Of a stretch of DNA of 64,000 bases, positions 18,801 through 30,400 are shown in pieces. This stretch comes from Sarcina sp. DSM 11001. GTDB lineage: Bacteria > Bacillota > Clostridia > Lachnospirales > Lachnospiraceae. The notes beneath the pieces are model-generated. The model searched no databases. It worked only from the letters and a program-made list of their open reading frames with translations, and was not told the origin of the DNA. How positions within the stretch are numbered: position 1 is the first letter of the stretch; each line of letters starts with the position of its first letter. The position numbers and the translations under genes are program-made. Location: positions 27,221 to 91,220 of the forward strand of contig NZ_FNFZ01000002.1 of the NCBI RefSeq assembly GCF_900101015.1, read 5' to 3'.

Positions 18801-21800
18801 CAGGAGAAGAAGCAGAAAAAGACGCTGACCTGACCTTTGAGGCAGGAACGTTTTCCGTATATGCGATAGTTTATACAGTGGACTTCCATTACGAAATAAA
18901 CGGAAAAATGTACGATTTTTCACTTCCTGGGGGCGGTTTTGTCACTTTGCAGCAGCTTGTGGAAATACTTAGTATAGCCAACAATGATACATATAATGAA
19001 AATGCGTCTAAAGCAGAGGAGAATAACGAGAATTTTCATACGGAAGATGACGAATACAGCGCAGGGAAAGTGCAGAGTGTAGATGATGGTGCATATGGGA
19101 AAGAAAACAAAAAAGTTGACAATGTAGCAGGGGTGCATGGGACTGATAGTAAAAGTGCGGGCGATGGCTCTGAAAATAATATTGCTGATACAGCTGATGC
19201 TGAGAGTACTGCATACGAAAAAGCTATCAGCCTGAATAATATGTCAGTAAGCGAGAAGACGAGAGAGTTCGTTGCGGACGTGATGAGTGTGGAGCTTTCG
19301 AATCCTGAGCTGATTTGGGTTGGTAAAGTTGAAGAGGCTGTCACAATAGGAGAATTGAAAAAAGCTTACGGTCTTCAATGTCAGTACAGCGTGGAACTGA
19401 CTGAGGAACAGATATCAGAGATTGACGAGAGCACAGTTGAAGGTGGAGACTGGGCTCTGATCAGTATGCTTCCGTTTACTAGTGAAGAAACACTGAATGT
19501 CACCATGAAAAACGGAGTTCAGTTTACGGTGAAGGTGACGGATGACCAGATCAGCAATTTTGATTCGCTGGTCAATAATGAAAGATACGTCCTCTACATA
19601 GACGTCAATGGCACATATTATGCTCTTGACAATACAGGAAACACAGTCCTTGTTCCGGACAATGATTTGGACATACTTCCCAGTGAATATCTTTGGAGAT
19701 TCTCCTCACAGGAGAATGGCTCCTATCAATATGACAATGCCTGCAGTTGGCTGAGTGGAGGTAATTATCTTGACGTTTACTATACAGACAAGGAGAAGCC
19801 TGTAGTCAACTCAGCAAATTCTGATAACTGGATTCCAATTGTAACACTGATCCAGCATGGTGACGGATTTTATTTCCGAGATCTGAACCCGGATCGTTTA
19901 AGAATGGACCAATTCTGGAATACTTACTATCAATGTCGTTTTTTGAAAGACAATTATGATTCTGACACGGACACGCACAATCTCCAGACTGTTTTTGGGA
20001 ATGAGTATTATTACGATTTTTGGGGGGGACTCCATGGGAACCCTTATAACGGGGCAGCTGTCATCCATGTCTACAAACAGGGGTCGGCTTACACCGTAAA
20101 GACCCAGTCTAATGATGAGACGTTTGGCCATGTGAGATACACGCACGATACTACTAATGAGCAGACATCTGCATCGCATACATCTATAGAAGTTTTGACG
20201 GAAAACAATGTCGAGAAGAATAAGGCTGTTCCCGGCAGCTTTACTGCTGTTCCTGAAAACGGATACAAGTTCACAGGGTGGGAGATAATCCATATCAACT
20301 CATGGGATACCTGTGAAGTTACGGACTGGGGCCCCGGCGCCACGCGGGAATCCGCCACGATTCAGCCGACTGTCAACGGCAATCTCATCCTGCAGGCAAA
20401 CTTTGCTCCGGAGAAGCTCTATCCGTTTACAGTAACAACCAATGATGAGACCATGGGTACAGTCGGCGGAGGGAACAAGGAAGGCTCTAATGTGGCAGGC
20501 CAGAATACCTTCACATCTATCTCAGGGGTTGTGATTGATGGAACGGGATGGAATGCATATGCATTGAGTGCCGTACAGAAACCACTGCATAAATTTGTCG
20601 CGTGGGAGCTGAAGAATGCCAATGGCGTAGTGGTTCAAACTATTGGGAATGACACTATTCCAGCGCATTACTTTGAGCTTACAGAGGATGGCATGACCCT
20701 CACGGCAATATTCCGGATAAAGACCGAGACGGAGATTGATGAGGGAGATATCGACACGCTGCTGGGTTCTTGGAAAACGGACATGACCAGCGACTTTGTC
20801 GGAGTTGATAAGACTGCGCATGTTCATGATCCTGAAAATCGTATCTATGAAATCGATTTGAGCGCATCCTCCGGCAAATGGGCAGTGGAGAATAATATTA
20901 ATCTGGATTTCATCACAGATACCTCACGGTCAATGTATTTCCCGGCAAACCTGGAATATGCAAAAGGAACTGAAGAGGCAAGTTCCTGTACGAAGCTCAA
21001 GAGCTGGCTGAATGATAACGGCACAATAGGCGAGACGTATTATGTCATATCGTCTGATAATACTGCTACCATGTACGCAGTCCACTATGAAGATGGAGAA
21101 TGGAAGTACCGAGATGCATCGTATTATTACTATTGGAAAGGCGAAAACCGGACCTCAACTCCTGTTCCAGATAGTTTGGGTCTGTCAAAAACAATAACAG
21201 GTATAATTTATAAATCGAGAACGGCACCTGCGTCTTACCAGGCTCATGGAGGTGTGCCATCCTCTTTGGAGGAGTACTGGTCGCGACTGGATTATCTTTA
21301 TAAGGCGGTCATGACGGCTACAGAGACACTGAAAGCAATTGATCCGCAGGCTGCGGTCCATTTAACAACATTTAATAAACAATCATTTAATAATGGATGG
21401 ATTGTAAAATCTACAGATTCTCCGCTAACGGAGGAACAAATATTCACCAGCAGCTTAACGGGCGTTACTCTGAGCGGAGGTACACGTCAGGACGAAGGCC
21501 TATATACCTCCAGAACGGGAGAGGATCGGACCGGCACAAGTGGAGATGGTCCAGGCCCGGGTACGATAGAAGGAGTTGGTACTGGCGAGAACTGTGCATT
21601 TGCTGACAGCAGTCACAGACATTTTGCAATCCTCGTTACTGACGGCGCTCCGAATGGCGCGACATGGGGCAGCGAAGACAATACTGCATACAATACAATT
21701 TTCGGTCAGGCAAAGCGGTTAAAAGATATTGAGGATGATAAACATAATCCACTTACATTAATGACTCTGGGCATAAGTTTGAACTTTGTAAATGAAACGG

Positions 21801-23659
21801 ACAGAACTAATCTGCAACGTATATCTTCCAGTCCTTATTCTGACAAGTATGCAAAAGCAGCAAACAACGGCGGTCAGATTGTAACGGCTATCGAACAGCT
21901 TGTGGAAAGCATGGCCTGCAAGGCCGCTATGTTCGGAACTGTGTCCGATACGCTGGATCCCGCTTTCTACCCTGTGAAAGCTGACGGAACTCCCATCACA
22001 CCTGGTTATTACACGATGGATGGAGACTCTTACAGCCCAGCGGCAAATGACACAAACGAGTACTGTCAGTGGAGCAGAAACGGCGATTCCTGGACGGTCA
22101 CTTACTATAACCAGACTTTTAAATGGCCTGAAAGAGATGGCAACGGTAACATTACCACAAACGGATGGGAACACGCTTTTTATGCCAAGGCAAAAGAAAA
22201 CTTTATGGGTGGGAATGCCATAGAGACTAATTCTGTAGGCAGTACTACCTTTACCGGGACTCACACCATTTTAATAGATAGCTCCGGAAATGTTCGGCCA
22301 GATACGAAAAAGGAGGTTGTAGATAATTTAAACCAGGCGAAACCCATTACCAAGAGCGACATCCCGACACCGCATGTCAATGTCAAACAGCTGACCCTCA
22401 TGGAGAACAATACCGAGTGGAAGGTTTACGTTCAGACGGGGGTTGAGCCCCTGCCCCAGATCAAAGCTCTGTATGACAATATCTTGGTTCAGGAGGTCGT
22501 TGACAGCTCTTCAGAGCACATGATCACGAACAAATCTGCCATGCTCTTCAATCCTCCTAAGGAAACCGACCCCGAGACCTTCTATTTGAAGGATGTGTTT
22601 GGGGATTCAACTACTATAGACTGGACGGTGCTAACCGCAGCCAGGGAGGAAGGTGAGCCGCCTGCTTATGTGGACTTGCTTTACAATAACACAGACCTTA
22701 ATTATGGTCATACCACTGGATACATTCGCGTGACACTGACAAAGGAAGGAGATACTGCGAATTATGATGATCATTTGACGAGCAGCAATCTGAACGATGT
22801 TGAGACCTATGTATTGTCAGCGCAGTTCATTCCTTATACCGCGAGTGAGATGATCGATGCGCACGGGGAGGAGACGGACACGCATGACCATTTGTATCAT
22901 ACTACGTCGCTTCAATCACCCGGTGTGGAACAGTTGAGTGGTAAACCTTCAGAAAACACCCACATAATCGATCTGTTCGTACGAGGTCTTGGTATCACCA
23001 AGACAGATGAAAACTTCGCACAGGGATTAGCGGGAGCTGAGTTTACGGTATATCGCCCCGCTACAGCAGAGGAAGTCGCAGACAGTGAAAATGAGATCAA
23101 GACATTTGAAGGTGATTCCGGCAATTACATCTTTGACAGAAATCTTTCTTTTGATAGCAATGGTGTCGCATTTGTAAACGGTGTTCAATCACTCACTGCT
23201 CCCAGAACCACATACTATCTGGTTGAAACGAAAGCCCCGGACGGGTATGACCTGCGTGCTGACCCCATCCCCGTTGTGCTGGAGGTCACGAACGAGTATA
23301 CCCCGCTTCCTGTCGCGAAAGGAGAACAGCCTGTTACACAGAACACGAAACCTGAGTCTGGAATGTATAACTGGGTAGAGAAAGCCAGCCTTAAAATGGT
23401 CTCTGACTATGGGATTTTGCGTACAACTGGTTCTTATGATCCAACAAATCCAGACACCGTGTATGGTCATGATGCAGAACCCACTTCTGAATACGAAGTA
23501 ATGTATTACCGAATTTCTAATAACCCGGGAGTTGAACTTCCAGCCACCGGCGGTTCCGGCACAAACCTCATTTACATCCTTGGTTCCATACTGACAAGCC
23601 TTGCGAGCGTAGGGCTCGTGATGAAACGGAAAAGGAGAGACAGAAGTGCTGCAGCGTAA
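15863..23659 (+). CDS. G2: giant LPxTG surface protein (class B) with VWA domain
   Basis: A 2598-residue wall-anchored protein. Order: class B basic signal region (MRKLLAKIRKILKDRR) to about 52; three His/Cys units (53-102); a long Ser/Thr/Ala-rich stretch (about 110-310) with short repeats; conserved domain (315-543); acidic and Ser-rich linkers; second conserved domain (787-885); Asn/Glu repeat linker; junction FSVYAIVYTVDFHYEINGK (about 997); further conserved domain (1119-1231). The specific core has two divergent InlB-B-like repeats (about 1409-1620) and a von Willebrand A domain (about 1675-2020) with MIDAS motif DTSRS at 1686-1690. One SpaA domain (about 2373-2480) and LPATG at 2559 close the protein. 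VWA domains with a MIDAS bind a divalent metal and often a host or matrix ligand. AAGGTG precedes the start. A strong hairpin follows at 23743. The ligand is unknown. Confidence 0.9.
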   Translation: MRKLLAKIRKILKDRRTRQLLTRTVSVTAAIVVFVTTYALVLPAITMEAEADCGIEAHQHDSSCYQDRLICDIPESDGHQHTASCYEKILICGKEVHTHSTECYSPANNTSSSWSTESAAVAATDSAAAGITVQTFMDDVEILEDDSFSSSTFSTSSTADSESDDAADLYATFSEDIDASGGDAAETDNQLSETADSPLVADSPLADDSPSSVSDANAATETDTVINTADGAATNEIAATNETSTTDDTAITNPDAFSASGTSTSTEAPAVSTTSAASDTSAAEPAATSSTASVSSTASTASTASTAAGAFEEDSYVPSLDPLDFSRILTTDTGIYYYHVEDKDTAPENSGDIKDWKPLDEDTVLDPADILRVYLAYSIPAGSLNATNPVARYRLPSNLHLSEKQVESINATVNGIANQYVSMDTLEITDSEKYKESLGVEAIEGNRIPSDDIEEYFEKHRELDGQEYISATVKTEDVYDVDEITGEYGEYLGQDLIFTFTDYTIAKNRHEYNRNGQPTKAGEKVDGWVCFDLKTSQVDWIEVEKDIQIDEQEADGVEDTESVRQGLNESEDGDNQKEDGAASEENKEKAASNSTALDSSASASAASDSNSSHSGATDSSDSESMDSEAASKITKTRTVKNEAKVVFAEEVKEDKKNDIDGIEEISTTLTMEETVIDGPETPAETDHLNDEKEIIKETDKEDKSDTDSNTGIKAETKDESEENNVSEENKASEENNVSEENASSDKTARVTPETHPAASFEESLTVYTGRLNSDTETGKLPDDTKLTVSVSADECTFPAGTTMKVSAVTDDQMDTVAAAVESAVASDDTVSNRTRGFQAVDITFYDADGNEIEPLKSIRVSMKSDEIRRAVEDETTAPIVVHVSDTSTTEDKAGIDTTDEIDTTAEIGDIDETGRTAEISRDDDDENADKNANDNKENTNENEENTNKIEENANENKEKNNEKPGKETTDLIATVIETSTGEEAEKDADLTFEAGTFSVYAIVYTVDFHYEINGKMYDFSLPGGGFVTLQQLVEILSIANNDTYNENASKAEENNENFHTEDDEYSAGKVQSVDDGAYGKENKKVDNVAGVHGTDSKSAGDGSENNIADTADAESTAYEKAISLNNMSVSEKTREFVADVMSVELSNPELIWVGKVEEAVTIGELKKAYGLQCQYSVELTEEQISEIDESTVEGGDWALISMLPFTSEETLNVTMKNGVQFTVKVTDDQISNFDSLVNNERYVLYIDVNGTYYALDNTGNTVLVPDNDLDILPSEYLWRFSSQENGSYQYDNACSWLSGGNYLDVYYTDKEKPVVNSANSDNWIPIVTLIQHGDGFYFRDLNPDRLRMDQFWNTYYQCRFLKDNYDSDTDTHNLQTVFGNEYYYDFWGGLHGNPYNGAAVIHVYKQGSAYTVKTQSNDETFGHVRYTHDTTNEQTSASHTSIEVLTENNVEKNKAVPGSFTAVPENGYKFTGWEIIHINSWDTCEVTDWGPGATRESATIQPTVNGNLILQANFAPEKLYPFTVTTNDETMGTVGGGNKEGSNVAGQNTFTSISGVVIDGTGWNAYALSAVQKPLHKFVAWELKNANGVVVQTIGNDTIPAHYFELTEDGMTLTAIFRIKTETEIDEGDIDTLLGSWKTDMTSDFVGVDKTAHVHDPENRIYEIDLSASSGKWAVENNINLDFITDTSRSMYFPANLEYAKGTEEASSCTKLKSWLNDNGTIGETYYVISSDNTATMYAVHYEDGEWKYRDASYYYYWKGENRTSTPVPDSLGLSKTITGIIYKSRTAPASYQAHGGVPSSLEEYWSRLDYLYKAVMTATETLKAIDPQAAVHLTTFNKQSFNNGWIVKSTDSPLTEEQIFTSSLTGVTLSGGTRQDEGLYTSRTGEDRTGTSGDGPGPGTIEGVGTGENCAFADSSHRHFAILVTDGAPNGATWGSEDNTAYNTIFGQAKRLKDIEDDKHNPLTLMTLGISLNFVNETDRTNLQRISSSPYSDKYAKAANNGGQIVTAIEQLVESMACKAAMFGTVSDTLDPAFYPVKADGTPITPGYYTMDGDSYSPAANDTNEYCQWSRNGDSWTVTYYNQTFKWPERDGNGNITTNGWEHAFYAKAKENFMGGNAIETNSVGSTTFTGTHTILIDSSGNVRPDTKKEVVDNLNQAKPITKSDIPTPHVNVKQLTLMENNTEWKVYVQTGVEPLPQIKALYDNILVQEVVDSSSEHMITNKSAMLFNPPKETDPETFYLKDVFGDSTTIDWTVLTAAREEGEPPAYVDLLYNNTDLNYGHTTGYIRVTLTKEGDTANYDDHLTSSNLNDVETYVLSAQFIPYTASEMIDAHGEETDTHDHLYHTTSLQSPGVEQLSGKPSENTHIIDLFVRGLGITKTDENFAQGLAGAEFTVYRPATAEEVADSENEIKTFEGDSGNYIFDRNLSFDSNGVAFVNGVQSLTAPRTTYYLVETKAPDGYDLRADPIPVVLEVTNEYTPLPVAKGEQPVTQNTKPESGMYNWVEKASLKMVSDYGILRTTGSYDPTNPDTVYGHDAEPTSEYEVMYYRISNNPGVELPATGGSGTNLIYILGSILTSLASVGLVMKRKRRDRSAAA

Positions 23660-23742
23660 GAGCAACCGAGGACCGGCCCCCAATTCACATAAGAATTGAG
23701 TGGTAATTCAGCTGAAACTGCGTGTCTGATCTACGAAAAAAT

Positions 23743-23795
23743 GAAGCAAATGTGCAAAAAGTTGATGACTTTTGGCGCATTTGCTTCATTTCTCA
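23743..23795 (+). terminator. Terminator downstream of G2
   Basis: Twenty-base arms (23743-23762 and 23768-23787) pair at 18 of 20 positions around loop TGATG, followed by ATTTCT. It lies about 85 bases after the G2 stop. The T-run is weak but the stem is very stable. Confidence 0.7.
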
Positions 23796-23952
23796 ATTAC
23801 TGTTTATCAGGAATACCGGAATCTATACGAGCCCTATTTTTCTTTCTGATTCTATTCTCAGTAAAAAGTCCTTTTGAAATCCCGATTTTAGATGCAATGG
23901 TTTTGACAAGGACCATCTTAAATCTCATATGACATAAGAAAAGCTCCAAGTG

Positions 23953-24014
23953 AATAACGAACAGAAAACAGAGCATTGAAGATATCTTCATCGCTCTGTT
24001 TTTTGTTCGCTATT
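23953..24014. terminator. Second long hairpin with T-run after G2
   Basis: Arms at 23953-23974 and 23993-24014 match at 20 of 22 positions. The inner part, AAAACAGAGC against GCTCTGTTTTTT, is a classical rho-independent terminator, and the A-rich left arm would give a T-run on the other strand too, so it may work in both directions. The loop contains the palindrome TGAAGATATCTTCA. Confidence 0.7.
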
Positions 24015-24466
24015 ATCATTATGGAAGAGTGGCGTAGTGAGCAGCTTGACTCAGTAATCACTGTTATTGGGTGTAATGAATATTGTTTATGACGGGACGG
24101 GTGCTTGCTTTCAATGAAGCTTTCAGACTATACTTCCTGCTCTTTGTGACGGTTTTTTAGAGGATGATTTGATAGACTCTATTTAAATAGGTCTCTATGA
24201 CCTTTTTTGACTGTGAATGGATCTTTGACGGGAAACAGCTTTGGCTGTTATCGGATTACCGTTACAGTTTTACATGGTGAATGCTCTGTCTTAAGAGCAT
24301 TTTGCCTCTACGATACACGCTTCTATTTAAGATACATATAGCTTAAGATACATATAGCTGTTAAGATACAGGCAACTATTTGATCAGTATCAGCTTCATC
24401 GGTGCTCATACTCTCATAAAAGCACCAACTCTATCCGGTGCGTATACCCATAAGGAGTGCAGAAAA
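24015..24466. other. 452-base leader region of G3
   Basis: No supported gene. It contains TTGTGACGGTTTTTTAG at 24144-24160, resembling the promoter-linked block before both AP2 genes, an imperfect AT-rich palindrome around CTATTTAAATAG near 24178, and tandem 16-base repeats at 24327-24358. A candidate -10 could not be fixed with confidence. Confidence 0.5.
24327..24372. repeat. Tandem 16-base repeat in the G3 leader
   Basis: TTAAGATACATATAGC occurs twice head to tail (24327-24342 and 24343-24358). A third partial copy, TTAAGATACA, begins two bases later. The repeat ends about 95 bases before the G3 start codon. Iterated sites of this kind can be regulator-binding sites; nothing in the sequence proves it. 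Confidence 0.7.
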
Positions 24467-27400
24467 ATGAGAAAACTTCTGGCTAAAATACGGAAAATCT
24501 TACGTGATCGCAGAACCCGCAGATTCCTGACGCGATTTGTTTCAGGAACTGCAGCCATAGTCGTTTTTGTAACGACCTATGCGCTGATTCTTCCCGCCAT
24601 CACGATGGAAAAGGAAGCTAACTGCGGCATTGAAGCACATCAGCATGATGATTCCTGCTATACCGAGGAGCTGATTTGTGACATACCGGAGAGCGGCGGA
24701 CACCACCATGACGAGAGCTGCTACAGTATAACATCCACCCTCATATGCGGGATGGATGAGCATGAGCACAGCGTGGAAAACGGCTGCTATGACGAAGACG
24801 GAAACCTCATTTGTGAGATAAAGGAACACAGGCATAATGACGAATGCTATGAGGAGACCCGGGAGCTGACATGCCGGATTCCGGAGTCGGAAGGCCACCA
24901 GCACACAGATGCGTGCTATGAGAAAGTCCTTACCTGCGGCAAAGAAGTCCATGTCCACAGTACTGCCTGCTATGAATATGATCCTGTGTCTGATTCTGCT
25001 GTGGCGGCAAGCACAAGCAGTGCTTCCGCTGCTGCTACAAGTGCCGGCAGTGTTTCGTCCGCAGGGATGACGCTGAGTTTTGTAGATGAGACCGTCAGAC
25101 CAGGCGGGACTGATGAACAAGCTGCTATGGACCAGCCGGTCGATAATAATAGAACCAGCGATAACGGTGGGTTCGTTGATAATGATGGATTGGGTGAAAC
25201 GGATGGACCAAGCGGATCAAGCGAGATTGGCGGATTAAGCGAAACTGACAGATCCAGTGAAACTGCTTCATCGGGTGAGGGGAACACGGAAGTCCCGATG
25301 GAAATGACATATGGTAGCGAAAACGCCGGAACAGGAAGCACAGAAGCTTCAAACGCTGCATTGACCAATGCGGACAACAGCGCAGCTGCCTTAACCAGCT
25401 CAACAGCTGCAGATCAATATATTCCTCTGTTGGAGACTGTTGATTTCAACACAGTCCTCAATGACCGCACCGGCATCTACTATCATCACGTAGCGGACGG
25501 AGAGACTGTAGAAGACAGTTCTGCCATCCCAGCAGAAGACTGGAACCGGATTCCTAATAACACTGATAATACTGACCTGATGGAGAATATGGATGACGTG
25601 GAACTCGGAGGCAATGACCTTCTCCGGGTCTATTTGAGTTACACGATTCCTGCCGGAAGCCTCAACGCGACCAACCCTGTCGCCCGCTACAGGCTTCCTT
25701 CCAACCTCCACTTGACAGATTCCCAGGTCAAAGCCATCAACGAAAATGTCAACGGCCTTGCCGGACAGTATGTTGATCTGTCCACGTTGGAAATCACAGA
25801 CCCGGACATGTACAACGCTTACCTCGGGGTAGAAGCTGTAGAAGGAACCCGCAGACCGGACGAAGCTGTTGAGGATTACCTGGCAGAGCAGGCCCGAAAA
25901 GCCGGCACAGACCCGGATGATGCCGCTGAGTACATCAGCGCAGCAGCCCGTGTGGAAAACGTCTATGATGCTGACGGCATTTACGGGGAGAAGGATGCGT
26001 ATCTGGGGCAGGACCTGATCTTCACTTTTGCCCCCTATAGCATTGAAAAGAACCAGCATGAATATGATTCTAAAGGCCAGCCGACAAAGGCAGGCCAGGA
26101 GATCAAAGGGTGGCTCACCCTGGACCTCAACCTGGGACAGGTGGATTTCGGTGAAGCAGAGATTACCACGTCGACGGTTGACTTGTCAGAGGCAGAAGAC
26201 GTAGACGGCCTCATCGAGGATGACCTTGCTGAAGACGGCCGCACCGAGGATGATCGTAATGAGGATGAGCACACCGAAGACGGCCGTATCGAAGATGACC
26301 GTAATGAAGGTGACCACACTGAAGACAACCGCACTGAAGATGGCCGTATTGAAGATGAAGACGCATCAGAAGGTCAGACCGAAGATGAACATAATGCGAA
26401 TGATAACAATGCAGAGAATTCTGGCGAGGATAACGAAAACAATGCAGCCGGAGAATCCGGAGAAGAAACTGAAAACAGGCAGAACAAAGCTGTGACCATA
26501 GAGCGTGCAGAACGTACTGCTGAAATTGTTTTCGTCGAAGAAGGGTGGGACCAGAAAGACAATAAGATTGACCAGATCAGTACAAGGGTCACAGTCGTAG
26601 AGAAAACTGTAATTCAGACTCAGGATAATGATACTGAGGAGAATGATGCAGAGGCTGCCGCAGAGAATCCTGAAGAGCCAGGTGCGGGAAATACTGAAAA
26701 GTCAGCGGAAGGGAGTACCGAAGAGTCAGTAGCAGATAAAGATGCAAATCAATCGGACAAAGGAGATACAGACCAGGTCATCATGCCTGCCATGAGTTTT
26801 ACTGACTCCATCAGAGTTTCCACAGGCAAGCCTGCCGGAATTGATGAGGAGGCGGAAGGTACCCTCGGCAGTGCTGTGAGATCTCTCCCTCAGGAAGCAG
26901 AAGTCTCCGTACGTGTGGAGGCTGATGAGGGCACATTCCCGGCCGGCACGACAATGGTGCTGAAAGCAGTAGAAGACCTTGATGCTGTGGCAGAAGCTGT
27001 CACAGAAACGGTGGAAAACAGCGATCCGTCCGTATCTGCCGATGGCGCGGATCATCAGTCGGAACAGACGGAAGACAGTAAAAACAATAACGGTACAGAA
27101 GAAAAGAAAAATCTGAAGACTTACGGCTTCCAGGCGGTGGACATAACCTTCCTTGACAAGGATGGTAAAGAGATCCAGCCTGCAAAGCCTGTTCGTGTTG
27201 CAATGACCTCGGAGATTGCGGAACAGGTGAAGGAAGAAGCAAAAACCGGTGCAGTGCCTGATCCTGTCGTTGTCCACGTGGACGATGACGGAAATGCAGA
27301 GCAGATGGAACTGGTTACGCCGGAGGAAATAGAGCCGGCACAGGGAAAGAAAGAGGAAGATCTTCTGGAAGAGGACCGAACTTCAAACGGTGAACAGGAA

Positions 27401-30400
27401 GAAACCGGAACCATGGATGTAGCTGGTGAAGCTCCTTCCGTTGGTTTTACCGCCGACTCTTTCTCAGTCTATGCGATCGTTTATACTGTGGACTTTCACT
27501 ACGAGATAAATGGCAAAACTATGGAATTCAGCATTCCCGGAGGCGGTTTTGTCTCACTTGAACATGTAGTGGAAATGCTGGGTATAGCATCAGCTAATGA
27601 GAACAGGGAAAATGGGGATGAAAATGCCGCGAACGATGCTGAAAACGGAGATGCATTCGTAGGAGAAGTGCTGGGTGCAGATGTAAATGATGAGAACGAT
27701 AAGGTCTACGAAGAGGCAATTAAGCTGAACGAAGTTGAGGTCAGCGAAGCTGCGAAGAGATTTGTCGCGGATGTCCAGAGCGTAGTGTTCTCTGATCCTG
27801 AACTTGTGTGGGTTAGCAAAGTTGACAGCGATACCACGGTAGGACGGATCAAAGAGGACAGAGGGGTAGAAGTTGAATACGGTGCAGATTTGACAGAAGA
27901 GAAGATCGCGGAGATTAATGCGCAGACGGTGGAAGCCGGAGACTGGGCTTTGATTAGTGTACTTCCATTTACGAGCGAAGAGACGCTGACTGTGACCATG
28001 AAGAATGGGGATCAGTTTGTCATTAAGGTGACAGACGCGCAGATTTCCACACATGTGATAACGGCAGACGGACAGGACTATAATATCACTGTGACTTATG
28101 ACGACGCAGCACAAATTCCGGAAGGCGCGGAGCTGAAGGTTACAGAGATCAATGAAAAGGATGTACATTTTGCAGATTACCTGCGACGAGCTCTTGTAGA
28201 GATCGAAGGATCAGATGCTGTTGAAACGTCTGATGAAATGGAATCCAATGCAGAATCGCTGCCGGATGTAATACCGGATGACAGTGAGAATGCCTGGACG
28301 GCGAAATCAGTATCCGCAACAGACGCTCAGACATATTCCCGTTTCTTCGATATTGAAATTCAGGCAGATGGTCAGGACGTGGAGCCTAAGACGGAAGTCT
28401 TTGTACAGATATCTCTGACGAATGTTCCGGAGACTGCCCAGAATGGTCTGAAGGTGATACATTTTGGGGAAAATGGCGATGAGCTGATGATGGTAGATGC
28501 GAGCTCAGATTCAGATAAGAATACTTCCGAGATATCCTTTGTGACCGAAGGGTTCTCTGTTTATGCCATCGCATCTCGGGGTGACGGCACAGATGTCAAT
28601 ATTTTCAACAAGGAATATGTATTGGTTCATAACAATGTGGCGCTCTCCCCAGAGCCAAATCCGGGCAACAATAATCATCTTCGTGGTATTTCTGTTAGCA
28701 TTAGCGGAGATTTAATTTCCACCAGTGAGAACTCTCTGCCGGTGTGGAAGATTGAACGTTACTGGGATAATGCAGCAAATGACTGGCGTTACTATCTGTC
28801 AACGATGATGGATGGCTCGAAAGTCTACCTGAACCTTCAGAATCAGAGCGGTGGTTCAGCTACTGTTTCTTCTACACCACAGGCTTTGCTTCTGGATACT
28901 CAGAACAATGATCATTATGAATGCAGGTTCCGCGTGGCGGAGAGTCCCAATGCGGCATTGGATTTGGATTATAACAGTATTAATAACGGCTTTCATGCGT
29001 ATGTTAACGGAAGTAATGTGTATTTCAGACTTTATGAGCTGGGCGATGAGGTTTACAACAAAGTTACAGTACATTTTGTTGACCGCGAAGGAAATCCTGT
29101 GCCCAGCGTGACGAACTACAATGGACCGTACAAAAGTCAAGTAACGGCTAAAGGCAACAACACATTTGAGATTCGATATGATTGGAAGAGCCAGGATGAA
29201 GCCATCGTTAATTTGAAAAATGATTTTGCCACATCTGGTTATACTTATGCCAGCAGTCACTTAGCCGGAACTCGTTCAGGGGAGAACGAACTGACTTACG
29301 GAGGTCTCACCATTGATGAGAAACTGCATAGCACGGGCAGTTCACTTGAGTTTTATTCCGATCGCGGCAAAAATCAAATGCCGGTCGGAGTTGCTTATCC
29401 TTATGCTAATCCTAATGAAGTAGGAAATGTAGGATATTTTCATCCGGTACAATACAATTTCAACAATGAACTAAAAACATGGAATTCCAACAATCAGGAG
29501 GTACTTTATTCCCCTGCGGGAGTAGATAAGGATGTATATGTCATATTAGATCGTAAAATTGCGGGTGCCGGATCAAGCAACAGTGGGTCTGGGAGTGGCT
29601 CTGGAAGCGGATCCGGAGACAGCGGAGACTCCCTGGAAGTGGATGCCCCTAACTTCAATAAGAAATTAGATAAAAACCCGGATGGTACGTATACCTTGTC
29701 TCTGAGTGTAACAGGACATGCAAAGAATATTGAAGAGCGTCCAAAAGCAAATATTTTGCTGGTAGTAGATACATCTTCCAGTATGACTAAACCAACTACA
29801 GGCAGCAACACTCGCCTGAGTGACACCAAGGCAGAACTTAAAATACTGGGAGGCCAGTTGCTGGACAAAAATACGCCAGGAGATCCAGACCCTAGTGTAG
29901 AGATTACTATGATCTCTTTTGACGGTGGCGTTAAGAATGAAATTACTGATGAAAATAATGAACCGATTTGGATAGATGATAAAAACACTTTTAACAGCAT
30001 TGTAACATCTTCTTCTCATCTGGTTCCAACCAATGGAACGGACTGGGAGGACGGGCTCAAGCGGGCACTTGAAATTGCTAACGATAAAAAAGCTTCAGAA
30101 CCGGATCAGCCGGTATTCATCGTGTTTTTCACGGATGGTGAACCTTCCCAGTATACGAACTTTCACGGTAAAGGCAGCGATGGGTACTATCATTATTACG
30201 GATATTATCTTTCCAGGGAGGCGTCTAAGGATGAATTGCGTACTATCGTTCAGGCGGGGCATCGTCTTTACGGTGTGTATGCTTTCAATAGTTATACTCC
30301 ATCTACCAATTATGAACATCCGACTAATCCATATAACGCTGAGACAGGTGATCAACTTCTTCATCACGCAATTCAATATGGTTATGACACAACGGCGAAT

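Noticed and set aside
23696-23932. A 78-codon + strand frame after G2
   Set aside because: It runs through a 20-base hairpin that looks like the G2 terminator, and has no ribosome site or recognisable sequence.
24380-24466. A longer N-terminus for G3 starting at 24380
   Set aside because: The extra 29 residues lack a ribosome site and would bury the conserved signal leader; ATG at 24467 has TAAGGAG just upstream.
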